This document shows positions 26,960-36,288 of a stretch of DNA of 48,274 nucleotides, one piece after another. Position 1 is the stretch's first letter; each line of letters starts with the position of its first letter. This DNA is from Andreprevotia lacus DSM 23236. Lineage in GTDB: Bacteria > Pseudomonadota > Gammaproteobacteria > Burkholderiales > Chitinibacteraceae. The stretch covers positions 1-48,274 of the forward strand of contig NZ_FWXD01000026.1 of NCBI RefSeq assembly GCF_900176275.1, in the 5' to 3' direction. Both the position numbers and the translations under genes were made by a program. The notes below the pieces were generated by a model, which was not told the origin of the DNA, searched no databases, and was given only the letters and a program-made list of their open reading frames with translations.

Positions 26960-27445
26960 ATGTCCCAACCCCGCCTCATCGATCAGGCCACGCTTGCCGC
27001 GCTGGCTGCCGAAGCCGCACAGGCGCCGCGCCTGCGCAAGAACCAGAATTTCCACGCCGACAATGCAGATGCCTGTCATCGCTTGATCAATGCGCTGCAG
27101 CCTGGCACCTACATTCAGCCGCATCGCCATCTGGATGCGGGCAAGTCCGAGTCCATCATCGCGCTGGCTGGCAGCATGGGCGTGCTTTACTTCGACGAGG
27201 GCGGCCGCATCGAGCAAATCTGCGTGATCGCGCCGGGCGGCGCGGTGGTTGGCGTGAACGTACCGGCCGGCACCTTTCACAGCCTGGTGGCGCTCACCCC
27301 CGATTGCGTGTTTTTCGAGAGCAAGGCCGGCCCCTACGCGCCGCTGGAAACGGCAGAAAAGGCAGCTTGGGCGCCAGCAGAAGGAGAGCCCGCTGTCAGC
27401 GCTTATCTGCAGCATATGTTGGTGCATTTCAACGGTCTGACTTGA
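26960..27445 (+). CDS. WbuC-family cupin protein
   Basis: A protein of 161 residues from the ATG at 26960. It matches the WbuC cupin-fold metalloprotein family: RLIDQATLAALAAEA, ARLRKNQNFHADNADACHRLINAL-type text near residue 30, the metal-binding PHRHLDAGKSES, and a second motif FHSLVALTPDCVFFESKAGPY. Homologues occur in O-antigen and other surface-polysaccharide clusters, but none is adjacent here. The ribosome site is weak (CCGGAAT) and a strong terminator lies 16 bases upstream, so how it is transcribed is unclear. Confidence 0.88.
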   Translation: MSQPRLIDQATLAALAAEAAQAPRLRKNQNFHADNADACHRLINALQPGTYIQPHRHLDAGKSESIIALAGSMGVLYFDEGGRIEQICVIAPGGAVVGVNVPAGTFHSLVALTPDCVFFESKAGPYAPLETAEKAAWAPAEGEPAVSAYLQHMLVHFNGLT

Positions 27446-27557
27446 AACATCGCGCTCCGCTTGCATACAGCAGGCATGGACTGCTAAAACGCTCCCATAA
27501 TGTTGCTTGGCATCAACCCGACCGCAATAAGAACACGCAGGGAGCGCGGAGCGCTGG

Positions 27558-29225
27558 ATGGGATACTCACACAAGGATGGCTTGCTGGCCCTGCAGACGC
27601 TGCTGGGCCTGATTGCCGGTGCAGTGCTGGCAAGCCAGTGGAATGGCTGGGCGGGTGGCGTGGTCATTGCCATTGCGCTGCTGCTGGCCGCGCTGGCGGT
27701 CTGGCTGGGCGCACGTGCGCAGGCAGACCTGCGCCGCTTCAATCAGCAGCTTGATACGCTCAGTGCGCAGGGGGCGGGTGATTTGCGCACGCCGCTGCCG
27801 GCCACGGGTGCCTTTGCCGCGCTGGCTGCCGCGTTCAACCGGTTTCGCAGCGGCTTGGCGCAGAGCCTGCACAGCATACGCAGCGCACAGATCAAGGTGT
27901 CGATCAACGCGGTCAAGATCGCCAAGCAAGTCAAGGATGTGACTACCGAGGCCAGCGAGCAGGAAGTGCTGTCGACCGAGATCCTGGCGGGTGCCACGCA
28001 TGCTGCCGAGGCGGTGAATCATGTCCACGCCAGCATCGACATCATTGCCGGCTTTGCGCAGGAACTGGCGCGTGCTGCGTCGGCCACGCGCAGCGATGTC
28101 GAATCGGCCAACATGACCGCGCGCGATGTCGCGCAGCTGATGCAGCAATTCGTCACCGGCATTCAGGAACTGGTGACTGCCAGCCGTTCGATTGCCTCCA
28201 GCGTTGAGCTGATCAAGGGCATTTCCGACCAGACCAATCTGTTGGCGCTTAATGCCGCCATCGAGGCGGCGCGCGCCGGTGAATCGGGCCGTGGTTTTGC
28301 CGTGGTGGCCGACGAGGTGCGCAAGCTGGCCGAGCGCACCCGTGTACTGACCGAGACGGTTGGCGGCAATATCGACCGTATTTCCTCGCAATCGCAGGAC
28401 ACCGCGCGCTCGGCCGAGGAAATCATGCAGAGCGTGAACGAGGCCGCCAGCAATCTGGACGTGGCCAGCCGCCAGCTCAGCGAGTTCAGCAGCGGCGCCA
28501 ACAAGGTGGAAAGCGAGGTCTCCACCATACGTACCGCCGTGGATGAGCTGCGCATCAACCACCAGCAAGTGGTGGGCAATGTCAGCCGCATGCACGAGCT
28601 GACCGGCCACATTGCCGAGCAGATGCGTGAAACCAGCGCGCTGTCCGGCCAGTTGAGTGAATCGACCGAGCGCGTGATGAAAACCGTGGGGCTGTTCCGC
28701 CTGGGTGATCATCGCTTCGACCGCGCCATGGATCAGCTCAGCCAGTGCCAGCAGGACTGCGAGGGCAAGCTGGACGCGATGACGAAGGAAGGCTTCAACC
28801 TGTTCGACCACAACTACCAGCCGATTGCCGGCACCAACCCCACGCAGTACCACACCAGTTACGACCGCGAGTATGAAAAGCGCTTCCAGCAGCTATTCGA
28901 CCGCTATACCCAGCAGGTGCCGGGCTGCGATCTTACCGTGATCTGCCATAACGACCATGCCTACCCGCCCACGCACGTCAGCAAGTACTGCAAGCCGCAC
29001 GGCCCGGACGTGAAGTTCAACACCGGCAACGGCCGCGACAAACGCTTCCACGATGGCAACCCGATGCTGAAGAAATGCTCGCTGGACCGCGACCCGCTGC
29101 TGTTCCAGGCCTATGTGCGCGACGTGGGTGATATCTTCAGCCTGATCTCGGTGCCGGTAAACGTGCAGGGCCGGCACTGGGGTGGGCTGATGATGGCGAT
29201 CGACTACGAAAAACTGATCGACTGA
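27558..29225 (+). CDS. Methyl-accepting chemotaxis protein with C-terminal Cys/His-rich domain
   Basis: A protein of 555 residues. Two membrane helices (about 10-27 and 34-52) are separated by only a few residues, so there is no periplasmic sensor. The signalling hairpin peaks at [20 protein letters not shown], then [22 protein letters not shown]-terminal domain of about 170 residues follows (about 385-555), with six cysteines and many histidines ([49 protein letters not shown]). This is the probable sensor, placed in the cytoplasm. GGAGCGCTGG precedes the ATG. It should signal through CheA/CheW, which are not in the window. Confidence 0.93.
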   Translation: MGYSHKDGLLALQTLLGLIAGAVLASQWNGWAGGVVIAIALLLAALAVWLGARAQADLRRFNQQLDTLSAQGAGDLRTPLPATGAFAALAAAFNRFRSGLAQSLHSIRSAQIKVSINAVKIAKQVKDVTTEASEQEVLSTEILAGATHAAEAVNHVHASIDIIAGFAQELARAASATRSDVESANMTARDVAQLMQQFVTGIQELVTASRSIASSVELIKGISDQTNLLALNAAIEAARAGESGRGFAVVADEVRKLAERTRVLTETVGGNIDRISSQSQDTARSAEEIMQSVNEAASNLDVASRQLSEFSSGANKVESEVSTIRTAVDELRINHQQVVGNVSRMHELTGHIAEQMRETSALSGQLSESTERVMKTVGLFRLGDHRFDRAMDQLSQCQQDCEGKLDAMTKEGFNLFDHNYQPIAGTNPTQYHTSYDREYEKRFQQLFDRYTQQVPGCDLTVICHNDHAYPPTHVSKYCKPHGPDVKFNTGNGRDKRFHDGNPMLKKCSLDRDPLLFQAYVRDVGDIFSLISVPVNVQGRHWGGLMMAIDYEKLID

Positions 29226-29243
29226 GCCACGCGGTGGCTCGTG

Positions 29244-29270
29244 AAAAACGCGGCCTGGGCCGCGTTTTTT
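29244..29270. terminator. Terminator between the chemotaxis receptor and gntK
   Basis: AAAAACGCGGC pairs with GCCGCGTTTTT around CTGG, with T-runs on both strands. It lies about 20 bases after the receptor stop and 14 bases beyond the gntK stop on the other strand, so it can serve both convergent genes. Confidence 0.93.
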
Positions 29271-29283
29271 GTTTTCAGTTGAC

Positions 29284-29769
29284 CTATTGCAGTGCGGCCA
29301 GAATCCGGGTCACGATGCTGGCTGGTGGCGCTGCAATATCGATCTGCAGCGCACCTATAGGCGCTTCCAGCGTCGCCAGCTGGCTATCCAGTAGTGCCGG
29401 GTTGAAGAAATGGCCACTGCGGCCTGCCAGTCGTTCGGCAAGCAAGGCAGGGCTGCCATGCAGGAAGACGAAACGGATTGCGGTATCGCCTTGGCTCAGC
29501 GCATCGCGGTAGGCCGCTTTCAAGGCAGAGCAGGCGAATACGTGTGGCTGCCCGGCCCGTTGTGCAGTTTCAATCGCAGCGCGGACTGATGCCAGCCACG
29601 GTTGGCGATCTGCATCATCCAGCGGTAGGCCTGCCGCCATTTTTGCCTTGTTGGCGGCGCTGTGCAGGGTATCGGCATCGGTAAACGGGCAGCCCAGCCG
29701 TGCTGCCAGCAGCATGCCTATGGTGGTCTTGCCGCTGCCGGCTACACCCATGACGACGATGATGCTCAC
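29284..29769 (-). CDS. gntK: Gluconokinase
   Basis: A protein of 161 residues that phosphorylates gluconate to 6-phosphogluconate. It has the P-loop MGVAGSGKTTIG, then FTDADTLHSAANKAKMAAGLPLDDADRQPW, the family signature for gluconate binding, and FACSALKAAYRD. The start is a GTG at 29769 that overlaps the acylphosphatase stop (GTGA), so the two are coupled. No gluconate permease or Entner-Doudoroff genes lie nearby. Confidence 0.93.
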   Translation of the reverse strand: MSIIVVMGVAGSGKTTIGMLLAARLGCPFTDADTLHSAANKAKMAAGLPLDDADRQPWLASVRAAIETAQRAGQPHVFACSALKAAYRDALSQGDTAIRFVFLHGSPALLAERLAGRSGHFFNPALLDSQLATLEAPIGALQIDIAAPPASIVTRILAALQ

Positions 29770-30062
29770 AGGGTAGGGTGTTCTTCAAAGCCATCGTACA
29801 GGCCGGCTGCGGCATCGCTGCATTCCAGTCGTTCCACCTGTGCCGAGGGCGGGCCGTGCTGCGCCCAGGCCGCCAAGGCTTCGACCGCTGCCGCTGCGCC
29901 CTGCGCATGGATTTCCACGCTGCCGTCACGGCGGTTGCGCACCCAGCCGCATACGCCAATGCGCCGGGCCGCCAGCACGGTGCTGTAACGGAAGCCGACA
30001 CCTTGCACCACGCCGTAAACGCGCAGCAGGCAGGCGGTGATATCCGGGGTGGGTTGGCTCAT
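29766..30062 (-). CDS. acyP: Acylphosphatase
   Basis: A protein of 98 residues that hydrolyses acyl phosphates. The catalytic Arg is in VYGVVQGVGFRYST and the catalytic Asn is in GWVRNRRDGSVEI, both fully conserved. The ATG at 30062 gives the usual family length; a frame extending to 30239 would be far too long. It overlaps gntK by four bases and follows metG by about 110 bases, with a terminator between them. Confidence 0.92.
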   Translation of the reverse strand: MSQPTPDITACLLRVYGVVQGVGFRYSTVLAARRIGVCGWVRNRRDGSVEIHAQGAAAAVEALAAWAQHGPPSAQVERLECSDAAAGLYDGFEEHPTL

Positions 30063-30133
30063 GGTGGTGGTTTCTGGGCTGGGGGCGGGCATCCACAGCA
30101 TAGCAGCCTGCCAGCATGCCCTGTCTGAATGCA

Positions 30134-30159
30134 AAACCGGCGCTTGCCGCGCCGGTTTG
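30134..30159 (-). terminator. Terminator of metG
   Basis: AAACCGGCG (30135-30143) pairs with CGCCGGTTT (30151-30159) around CTTGCCG. Read leftward it ends in four T residues, a short U-tail. It lies 13 bases after the metG stop. Confidence 0.7.
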
Positions 30160-30171
30160 TCTTGAAGCGGC

Positions 30172-32190
30172 TTACTTGACCCGCATGCCCGGCTTGGCGC
30201 CGGCGTGCGGTTCGAGGATATAGAGCCCGCCATCACCACCTGCCGCCAGCACCATGCCCTCGCTCATGCCGAATTTCATTTTGCGCGGCGCCAGGTTGGC
30301 CACCATGACGGTGTGCTTGCCGATCAGGTCTTCCGGTTTGTAGGCCGATTTGATGCCGGCAAACACGTTGCGCGTTTCGGTGCCCAGGTCCAGTGTCAGC
30401 TGCAGCAGCTTTTCAGCGCCTTCCACGTGCTGCGCATTGGCAATGCGGGCGATGCGCAGGTCCACTTTCATGAAATCGTCGATGCTGATGGTTTCGGTAA
30501 TCGGCGGGATTTCATAATCGGGCGCAGCCACCGGTGCTGCAGCGGGTGCCAGGCTTTCCTTGTTTTCTTCCACCATGGCCTCGATCTGCTTGGGGTCGAT
30601 GCGCGTCATCAGGTGCTGGTAGGGGTTGATGGCGTGGCCCAGCAGCAGGGTAGCGGCATCGGCCCAGCCCAGGGGTGCGACGTTCAGGAAGGCTTCCACG
30701 TCGGCTGCCAGCTTGGGCAGCACCGGCTTGAGATAGATGGTCAGCAGGCGGAAGGCGTTGATCAGTACCGAGCAGACTTCCTGCAGCAGTGCATCCTGGC
30801 CTTCCTGCTTGGCCAGTTCCCACGGCTTGTTCTGGTCGACGTACTGGTTCACTTCATCGGTCAGCGCCATGATGTCGCGCACGGCGCGGCTGTATTCGCG
30901 TGCCTCGAAGCTGGCGGCGATGCCTTCTGCAGCAGCCTGCAGCTTGGCCAGCAGGGGCGAGTTCAGTTCGCGCGACAGTTCGCCGCCAAAGCGCTTGCTG
31001 ATGAAGCCTGCAGCGCGGCTGGCGATATTGATGTACTTGCCGATCAGGTCACTGTTCACGCGTGCGACGAAATCGTCCAGATTGAGGTCGGTATCCTCGA
31101 TGCTGGCATTGAGCTTGGCAGCGTAGTAGTAGCGCAGCCATTCCGGGTTCAGGTGGCGCAGATAAGATTCGGCGGTAATGAAGGTGCCACGGCTCTTGCT
31201 CATCTTGGCGCCGTCCACGGTGAGGAAACCGTGCGCGTTGATGGCGGTCGGCGTGCGATAGCCGGCGTATTCCAGCATGGCCGGCCAGAACAGCGCGTGG
31301 AAATACAGGATGTCCTTGCCGATGAAGTGATACAGCTCGGCCTCGCTGTCCTTGCTCCAGTAGCTGTCGAAATCCAGCCCCAGGCGGTCACACAGGTTCT
31401 TGTGGCTGGCCATGTAGCCGACCGGCGCATCCAGCCAGACGTAGAAATACTTGCCTGGCGCATCGGGGATTTCAAAGCCGAAGTAAGGCGCATCGCGCGA
31501 GATGTCCCAGTCGTTCAGGCCGGCTTCGAACCACTCCTGCATCTTGTTGGCGGCGCCTTCTTGCAGCTTACCCGGCGTTTTCACCCATTCCTTGAGGAAA
31601 GCTTCGCAATCACCCAATTTGAAGAAATAGTGCTCGGAATCGCGCAGCTCCGGTGTAGCGCCGGATACCACCGAATACGGGTTCTTCAGCTCGGTAGGCT
31701 GATAGGTGGTGCCGCACACTTCGCAGTTGTCGCCATATTGATCCTTGGCGCCGCACTTGGGGCATTCACCCTTCACGAAGCGGTCCGGCAGGAACATGTT
31801 CTTCACCGGATCATAGAGCTGGCTGATAGTGCGGCTGACGATCTTGCCGTCCTTTTTCAGCGCATCGTAGATACGGTAGGAAAACTGGCGGTTCTCTTCC
31901 GAATTGGTGCTGTAGTAATTGTCGAAGCCGACATGGAAGCCGGTGAAGTCGCGCAGGTGTTCGCCATGCACGCGTTCGATCAGCGTCTCGGGCGTGATGC
32001 CTTCCTTTTCGGCGCGCAGCATGATGGGCGTGCCGTGCGTATCGTCGGCACAGACATAGTGGCAGGTATGGCCACGCATCTTCTGGAACCGCACCCAAAT
32101 ATCGGTCTGGATATATTCGACCAGATGGCCCAGGTGAATGGCACCGTTGGCGTAGGGAAGGGCGGAGGTAACGAGGATTTTGCGGCTCAT
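30172..32190 (-). CDS. metG: Methionyl-tRNA synthetase
   Basis: A protein of 672 residues. The class I signature is [14 protein letters not shown] and the KMSKS loop is [13 protein letters not shown] zinc-binding knuckle reads [18 protein letters not shown]. The anticodon-binding helical domain follows, then a C-terminal Trbp111-type dimerisation domain ([30 protein letters not shown]), so this is the long dimeric form. The ATG at 32190 gives the standard [16 protein letters not shown] start. The gene ends with a terminator and precedes acyP. Confidence 0.98.
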   Translation of the reverse strand: MSRKILVTSALPYANGAIHLGHLVEYIQTDIWVRFQKMRGHTCHYVCADDTHGTPIMLRAEKEGITPETLIERVHGEHLRDFTGFHVGFDNYYSTNSEENRQFSYRIYDALKKDGKIVSRTISQLYDPVKNMFLPDRFVKGECPKCGAKDQYGDNCEVCGTTYQPTELKNPYSVVSGATPELRDSEHYFFKLGDCEAFLKEWVKTPGKLQEGAANKMQEWFEAGLNDWDISRDAPYFGFEIPDAPGKYFYVWLDAPVGYMASHKNLCDRLGLDFDSYWSKDSEAELYHFIGKDILYFHALFWPAMLEYAGYRTPTAINAHGFLTVDGAKMSKSRGTFITAESYLRHLNPEWLRYYYAAKLNASIEDTDLNLDDFVARVNSDLIGKYINIASRAAGFISKRFGGELSRELNSPLLAKLQAAAEGIAASFEAREYSRAVRDIMALTDEVNQYVDQNKPWELAKQEGQDALLQEVCSVLINAFRLLTIYLKPVLPKLAADVEAFLNVAPLGWADAATLLLGHAINPYQHLMTRIDPKQIEAMVEENKESLAPAAAPVAAPDYEIPPITETISIDDFMKVDLRIARIANAQHVEGAEKLLQLTLDLGTETRNVFAGIKSAYKPEDLIGKHTVMVANLAPRKMKFGMSEGMVLAAGGDGGLYILEPHAGAKPGMRVK

Positions 32191-32334
32191 GCGTATGCTT
32201 CTGGCAGGCAATAAAGCGCGATTATAACGCAGCCGCTGCCTTGCTCGAACGCGCTTGTACCTGACCGGACTTTATTCCGGTCGCATTAACCGGTAGATTA
32301 GTAAAAAACCATATAACAAGCACCGGATTTACCC

Positions 32335-32682
32335 ATGTTCGATCCCCGCGAGGAGCTGGCCAGCATCGAGGCCACCTTTGTTCAGCTGCAGCAACTTCTT
32401 GGCATGGACATGCGTGGCGAGCTGCTCGAAGCCTATTTCGTCACCCAGGACGAATGCCTGAAGCGGCTGGCCCAGGCGCTTTACGCGGCGAATAGCAATG
32501 AGGCGGTCGAGGCCGCGCACAAGCTCAAGGGCGCTGCCGCCCAACTCGGGGCGGCGCACATGTCGGTGCTGTGCAGCCAGGTCGAGCAGCATGCGCGTGC
32601 CGGCAGGCTGGACGAGGTGAGGCGGCAGTGGCCACCGATGTCCGAATTGGCCGGCCAATTGGGGCAAGCCCTGAAGCGGTGA
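32335..32682 (+). CDS. Stand-alone Hpt-domain protein
   Basis: A protein of 115 residues made entirely of a histidine-phosphotransfer domain: a four-helix bundle with the phosphoacceptor His in EAAHKLKGAAAQLGA. It would pass phosphate between a hybrid kinase and a response regulator, but neither lies beside it. A 7-bp inverted repeat (GACCGGA, 32263-32269, mirrored at 32276-32282) lies in the 144-base gap upstream, and its role is unknown. A short gap leads to the TRIC-channel gene. Confidence 0.88.
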   Translation: MFDPREELASIEATFVQLQQLLGMDMRGELLEAYFVTQDECLKRLAQALYAANSNEAVEAAHKLKGAAAQLGAAHMSVLCSQVEQHARAGRLDEVRRQWPPMSELAGQLGQALKR

Positions 32683-32747
32683 GCACCGCGCCCGCGTAAA
32701 CTGAAAGCATCGACAACTTCTTTGCCGGCGTGCATGCCGGCGCGGTC

Positions 32748-33377
32748 ATGCCCCTTCTGCATACCCTGTTCCAGTTTGACTGGCTGTACCTGATCGGCAC
32801 GGCGGCGTTTACCGTATCCGGCTATCTGATCGGTGCACGCAAGCAGTTTGACGTGCTGGGCGTGGTGATTCTTGCACTGCTGACCGCTATTGGCGGCGGC
32901 ATGATCCGCGACGTGCTGGTCAACCGCGTGCCACGTATTTTTCTGGATGCCGAGCCGCTTTACACCATCTTCATGACGCTGGCCGTGATCTGGGCCATCA
33001 AGCTGCACCGGCGCAACAAGGGCTTGCTGGTCAAGCTGTTCATCGTGGCAGATTCCATCGGTCTGGTGGCGTTCAGCATTGCCGGTGCACAGGTCGGCAT
33101 AGACGCGCGGCTCAACCTGTTTGGCGTAGCTTTCCTTGGTTTTGTCAGCGCCGTTGGTGGCGGGCTGGTGCGCGACATGATGGTGAACGACGTGCCTTTC
33201 ATCCTGCACGAGGATTTCTATGGCACGGTGGCCATTCTGGTGGCCGTGGCCTTGTTCGGCCTGTACGGGCTGGGTTATGCCGGCCCCATTGTGGCCTGGC
33301 CGCTGTTTGCCGGCGGGCTGGCGCTGCGTTTGATTGCGCATGTGCGCGACTTCCGCCTGCCCAGGGTGGATGCATGA
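32748..33377 (+). CDS. TRIC-type cation channel family protein (UPF0126)
   Basis: A protein of 209 residues with seven predicted membrane helices in two repeats. Each repeat carries the family glycine motif: ALLTAIGGGMIRDVLVNRVP and FVSAVGGGLVRDMMVNDVP. These proteins form trimeric monovalent-cation channels of the bacterial TRIC group. The start is uncertain: ATG at 32748 is preferred, a GTG at 32730 is possible, and neither has a clear ribosome site. Its stop overlaps the NUDIX start by four bases. Confidence 0.92.
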   Translation: MPLLHTLFQFDWLYLIGTAAFTVSGYLIGARKQFDVLGVVILALLTAIGGGMIRDVLVNRVPRIFLDAEPLYTIFMTLAVIWAIKLHRRNKGLLVKLFIVADSIGLVAFSIAGAQVGIDARLNLFGVAFLGFVSAVGGGLVRDMMVNDVPFILHEDFYGTVAILVAVALFGLYGLGYAGPIVAWPLFAGGLALRLIAHVRDFRLPRVDA

Positions 33378-33988
33378 TGCCCCCCGCCAGCGCACTGCTG
33401 CCCTGGCTGCAGGACAGGCTTGCGGGGCATGTTCCGGCCCGACGTGGCGATCATCCTGACCTGTATGTGCACAAGGCGGCTGCAGTGCTGATCGGCCTGG
33501 TATTGCGCGCCGAAGGGCCGACCATCTTGCTGACCGAGCGTGCTGCGCATTTGCCTCATCATGCTGGCCAGATCAGTTTTCCCGGTGGCCGGGTCGAAGC
33601 AGACGACGCCGATGTGATCGCCGCAGCGCTGCGCGAAAGCTGGGAAGAGGTGGGTTTGCCGGCGCAACACGTGCAGGTGGCCGGGCTGCTGGGGCGTTAT
33701 GCCACGGTCAGCGGTTACGACGTGACCCCTGTTGTAGCCTGCATTGATCCGCATGCCTTGCAGTTGCGTGCCGACCCTGCCGAGGTTGCGGCGGTGTTCG
33801 AGCTGCCGGCGGCGGCCTTGCTTGATCCGGCCCGCTACGAGCGCCGTTGGGTTGAGCGACGTGGCATGCGCGGGCGCAGCCATTTCATCGAGTGCGAAGG
33901 GAAGACCGTCTGGGGCGCCACTGCCGGCATGCTGCTGATGCTGGCTGCTGCCTTGGGGCTGCCGGGTGAGCCGCGCGATATTGATTGA
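33374..33988 (+). CDS. CoA pyrophosphatase (NUDIX, NudL-like)
   Basis: A protein of 204 residues. The NUDIX box lies in ISFPGGRVEADD, then AALRESWEEVGL, and TERAAHLPHHAGQISFPGG is the additional signature of the CoA-cleaving NudL group. The family cuts coenzyme A to 3',5'-ADP and phosphopantetheine. ATG at 33374 overlaps the TRIC-channel stop, so the pair is coupled. The 172 bases between its stop and the histidine kinase end hold nothing I recognise. Confidence 0.9.
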   Translation: MMPPASALLPWLQDRLAGHVPARRGDHPDLYVHKAAAVLIGLVLRAEGPTILLTERAAHLPHHAGQISFPGGRVEADDADVIAAALRESWEEVGLPAQHVQVAGLLGRYATVSGYDVTPVVACIDPHALQLRADPAEVAAVFELPAAALLDPARYERRWVERRGMRGRSHFIECEGKTVWGATAGMLLMLAAALGLPGEPRDID

Positions 33989-34160
33989 GTGAGCGGATTG
34001 GGTGTGCGGGATCGGTGGTGTCAACGCAAAACCACTGCCGGTGGTCTTGCACATACTTGCCGCATGGCTTTGCTGATTGTGCTTCGCGCCTTGCCAGCAG
34101 CGCAGTGTCGGGTTCTGCGGCTGCGCTCAAGCCGGGTTGTGTCGGTTGCCCAAGCAGCTG

Positions 34161-35534
34161 TCAGCGGCTCTTGGGCAGTACAACGTGCACGATCAGGCCG
34201 TGCGGCTGTGCATCGCGCAGCTCGACGCTGCCGCCGTGGCGTTCGGCGATTTCCTTGACGATGGCCATACCCAGACCGCAGCCATTGCCCTCGTTCTGGT
34301 TCACACGGAAGAAGCGCTCGAACACGCGTGGCTTCTGTTCGTCCGGAATACCGTTGCCGTCGTCCTCGACGTCGACGATATAGTTTTTGTCGTCTTCTTC
34401 CAGCCGCGCGGTGATGCTGCCGCCGCGTGGAATGTATTTGATGGCGTTTTCGATCAGGTTGATGAACAACTCGCGCAACAGCGCCGGGTTACCGTCGATC
34501 ACGGCACTGCTCAGCGAGGTATCGCAACCCAGGTCCATGCCCGCAGCCAGCGAGCGTGGTACGCACTCGGCGGTCAGCTCGCGCATCAGTTTGGCAAGAT
34601 CGACGCGCACCGTGGGCATGCCATTGGTGCTGCCTGGTTCGGAGCGCGCCAGGGTCAGCAGCTGGTTGACGAGGTGAATGCTGCGCGTGGCGCTGGCGTG
34701 TACCATGTTCAGCCGGTCACGCAGTGTATCGGGCGAGGTTTCGCGCAGCGCCAGTTCGGTTTGCGACTTCAGCCCGGCCAGCGGCGTGCGCAGCTGGTGC
34801 GCGGCATCGGCAATGAAGCGGCGCTGCCGGCTGATGCTCTCGTTGGTGGTCGACAGCAACTGGTTGAGCGCATTGCTGATCGCATGCACTTCCTGCGGGG
34901 CATCCACCAGTTCCAGCGGCGCCAGGTCTTGCGCCGAGCGGTTGCCGACCAGCCGCTGCAGGCGGGTCAGCGGCAGCAGGCCGCGCTCTATACCCCACCA
35001 CACCAGCACGCTCATGGCGATGATGAGTACGCCCAGCGGCAAGGCGGTGGCAACGAGGATTTCGCGATAGAGCTGGCTGTTGAAGGTGCGACCGATCTGC
35101 ACATGCAGTTGCGGGCCGTTGTTGATCTGCTCGATCAGCGAAACCAGCCGCAATGACCCGTGCGTGCCATCGGCGGTATAGAAGGAGGGCTGGCCCGCGG
35201 TTTGTACGGAGTCTGGCGGCGGGGGTAGTGCTGCATTGCCGGCAATCGGCTTGCCCGGCTCGGTCCACACCGAATAAACCAGTGCGTCGTCCGGATTGTC
35301 GTCGATCAGCAGCGGGATGATGCGCGCAAGATCGCCCGCCTGCCCGTGCCCCTGCGGGCCGGCTTGGCGGGCAACTGCCCGCGCCGTCTGCAACAGGCTG
35401 TTGTCGATGACGGCGTTGGCATAGTGCGTCGCAACCTGATAGCTGAGGAAGGCGCCAGCCAGCCACAGCACCAGTTGCGGAAACAGCAGCCACAGCAGCA
35501 GCTGCCGTTTCAGGGAGAACTTACCCTGCGACAT
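34161..35534 (-). CDS. Sensor histidine kinase of the TctE/QseC type
   Basis: A protein of 457 residues. A first membrane helix (LLLWLLFPQLVLWLAGAF) leads into a periplasmic domain of about 130 residues of the 2CSK_N type, then a second helix (ILVATALPLGVLIIAMSVLVW). The phosphoacceptor His is in RFIADAAHQLRTPLAGL. The ATPase has the N box LFINLIENAIKYIP and VEDDGNGIPDEQ, then FERFFRVNQNEGNGCGLGMAIV. It overlaps the response regulator end by 14 bases. Family members sense organic acids or metals; the signal here is unknown. Confidence 0.93.
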   Translation of the reverse strand: MSQGKFSLKRQLLLWLLFPQLVLWLAGAFLSYQVATHYANAVIDNSLLQTARAVARQAGPQGHGQAGDLARIIPLLIDDNPDDALVYSVWTEPGKPIAGNAALPPPPDSVQTAGQPSFYTADGTHGSLRLVSLIEQINNGPQLHVQIGRTFNSQLYREILVATALPLGVLIIAMSVLVWWGIERGLLPLTRLQRLVGNRSAQDLAPLELVDAPQEVHAISNALNQLLSTTNESISRQRRFIADAAHQLRTPLAGLKSQTELALRETSPDTLRDRLNMVHASATRSIHLVNQLLTLARSEPGSTNGMPTVRVDLAKLMRELTAECVPRSLAAGMDLGCDTSLSSAVIDGNPALLRELFINLIENAIKYIPRGGSITARLEEDDKNYIVDVEDDGNGIPDEQKPRVFERFFRVNQNEGNGCGLGMAIVKEIAERHGGSVELRDAQPHGLIVHVVLPKSR

Positions 35535-36219
35535 CCTGTGCGAACGGTTGCTGCTTCTCGAGGAGGTAGCCCAGGCCACGGATGGTACGGATCACCACGC
35601 CACAAGGTTCCAGCTTCTTGCGCAGGCGGTGTACGTACACTTCGATGGCGTTCAGGCCGACTTCGGCATTGTCCGAACCCAGTTCCGACACGATCTGTTC
35701 CTTGGTGACCACGCGATCGATGTTGGACATCAGGATTTCCAGAACGGTCAGCTCACGTGCGGACAGGTCGAGCGGGGTGTCGTTGCACCATGCACGCTGG
35801 CCGGCACGGTCCAGACGCAGGTTACCCAGTTGCTGTACCGATTGCGGCAGGATCTGGCTGCGGCGCAGCAGTGCGCGCAGACGGGCTTCCAGTTCGGCGA
35901 ACTCGAACGGTTTGGCAAGGTAATCGTCGGCGCCGGCATCGAGACCGGCAACACGCTCGTCCAGCCCATCAAGTGCGGTCAGGATCAGGATGGGCAGCGA
36001 CGGTTTGTGCTGACGAACGTTGCGGAGCACGGTCAGACCGTCCATGTTCGGCAGGCCGATATCGAGCACCACGACATCGTAGTCGTTGTGCAGCAGAATC
36101 TGTAAGGACAGCGCGCCGTCGTTGACGCAATCGACCTGGAAGTCCGCCTGGGAAAGGCTGGTTTTCAGCGCATCCGCGAGAATAAGATCGTCTTCGGCGA
36201 GAAAGAGCCGGGTGCTCAT
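35521..36219 (-). CDS. OmpR/PhoB-family response regulator
   Basis: A protein of 232 residues, the partner of the following kinase. The receiver domain has the acid pocket LAEDD, the phosphoacceptor Asp in VVVLDIGLPNMDGLTVL and the conserved Lys in DYLAKPFEF. The winged-helix effector domain has LSARELTVLEILM, VEVYVHRLRKKL-type recognition helix text and IRTIRGLGYLLE. A GGAGG lies just before its start. A small inverted repeat with GTAAG/CTTAC arms is just upstream (36238-36253) and may be an autoregulatory site. Confidence 0.95.
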   Translation of the reverse strand: MSTRLFLAEDDLILADALKTSLSQADFQVDCVNDGALSLQILLHNDYDVVVLDIGLPNMDGLTVLRNVRQHKPSLPILILTALDGLDERVAGLDAGADDYLAKPFEFAELEARLRALLRRSQILPQSVQQLGNLRLDRAGQRAWCNDTPLDLSARELTVLEILMSNIDRVVTKEQIVSELGSDNAEVGLNAIEVYVHRLRKKLEPCGVVIRTIRGLGYLLEKQQPFAQDVAG

Positions 36220-36237
36220 GGGGCTAAACCTCCAGTT

Positions 36238-36253
36238 GTAAGTTGAATCTTAC
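36238..36253. promoter_or_regulatory. Small inverted repeat upstream of the response regulator
   Basis: GTAAG (36238-36242), a six-base spacer (TTGAAT) and CTTAC (36249-36253) form a short palindrome 19 bases from the regulator start codon, in an AT-rich gap. It could be bound by the regulator itself. The match is too short to be certain. Confidence 0.3.
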
Positions 36254-36288
36254 TGCTGAGTTTAACTGTAATTTCTGGAATACCCAAG

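Noticed and set aside
30205-32214. A 669-residue open frame on the plus strand across metG
   Set aside because: It is antisense to a complete metG with all class I motifs; no family match and no ribosome site.
33989-34160. Possible terminator or small gene between the NUDIX gene and the histidine kinase
   Set aside because: ACCAC/GTGGT pairing near 34028 has no U-run on either side, and the frames there have no ribosome site.
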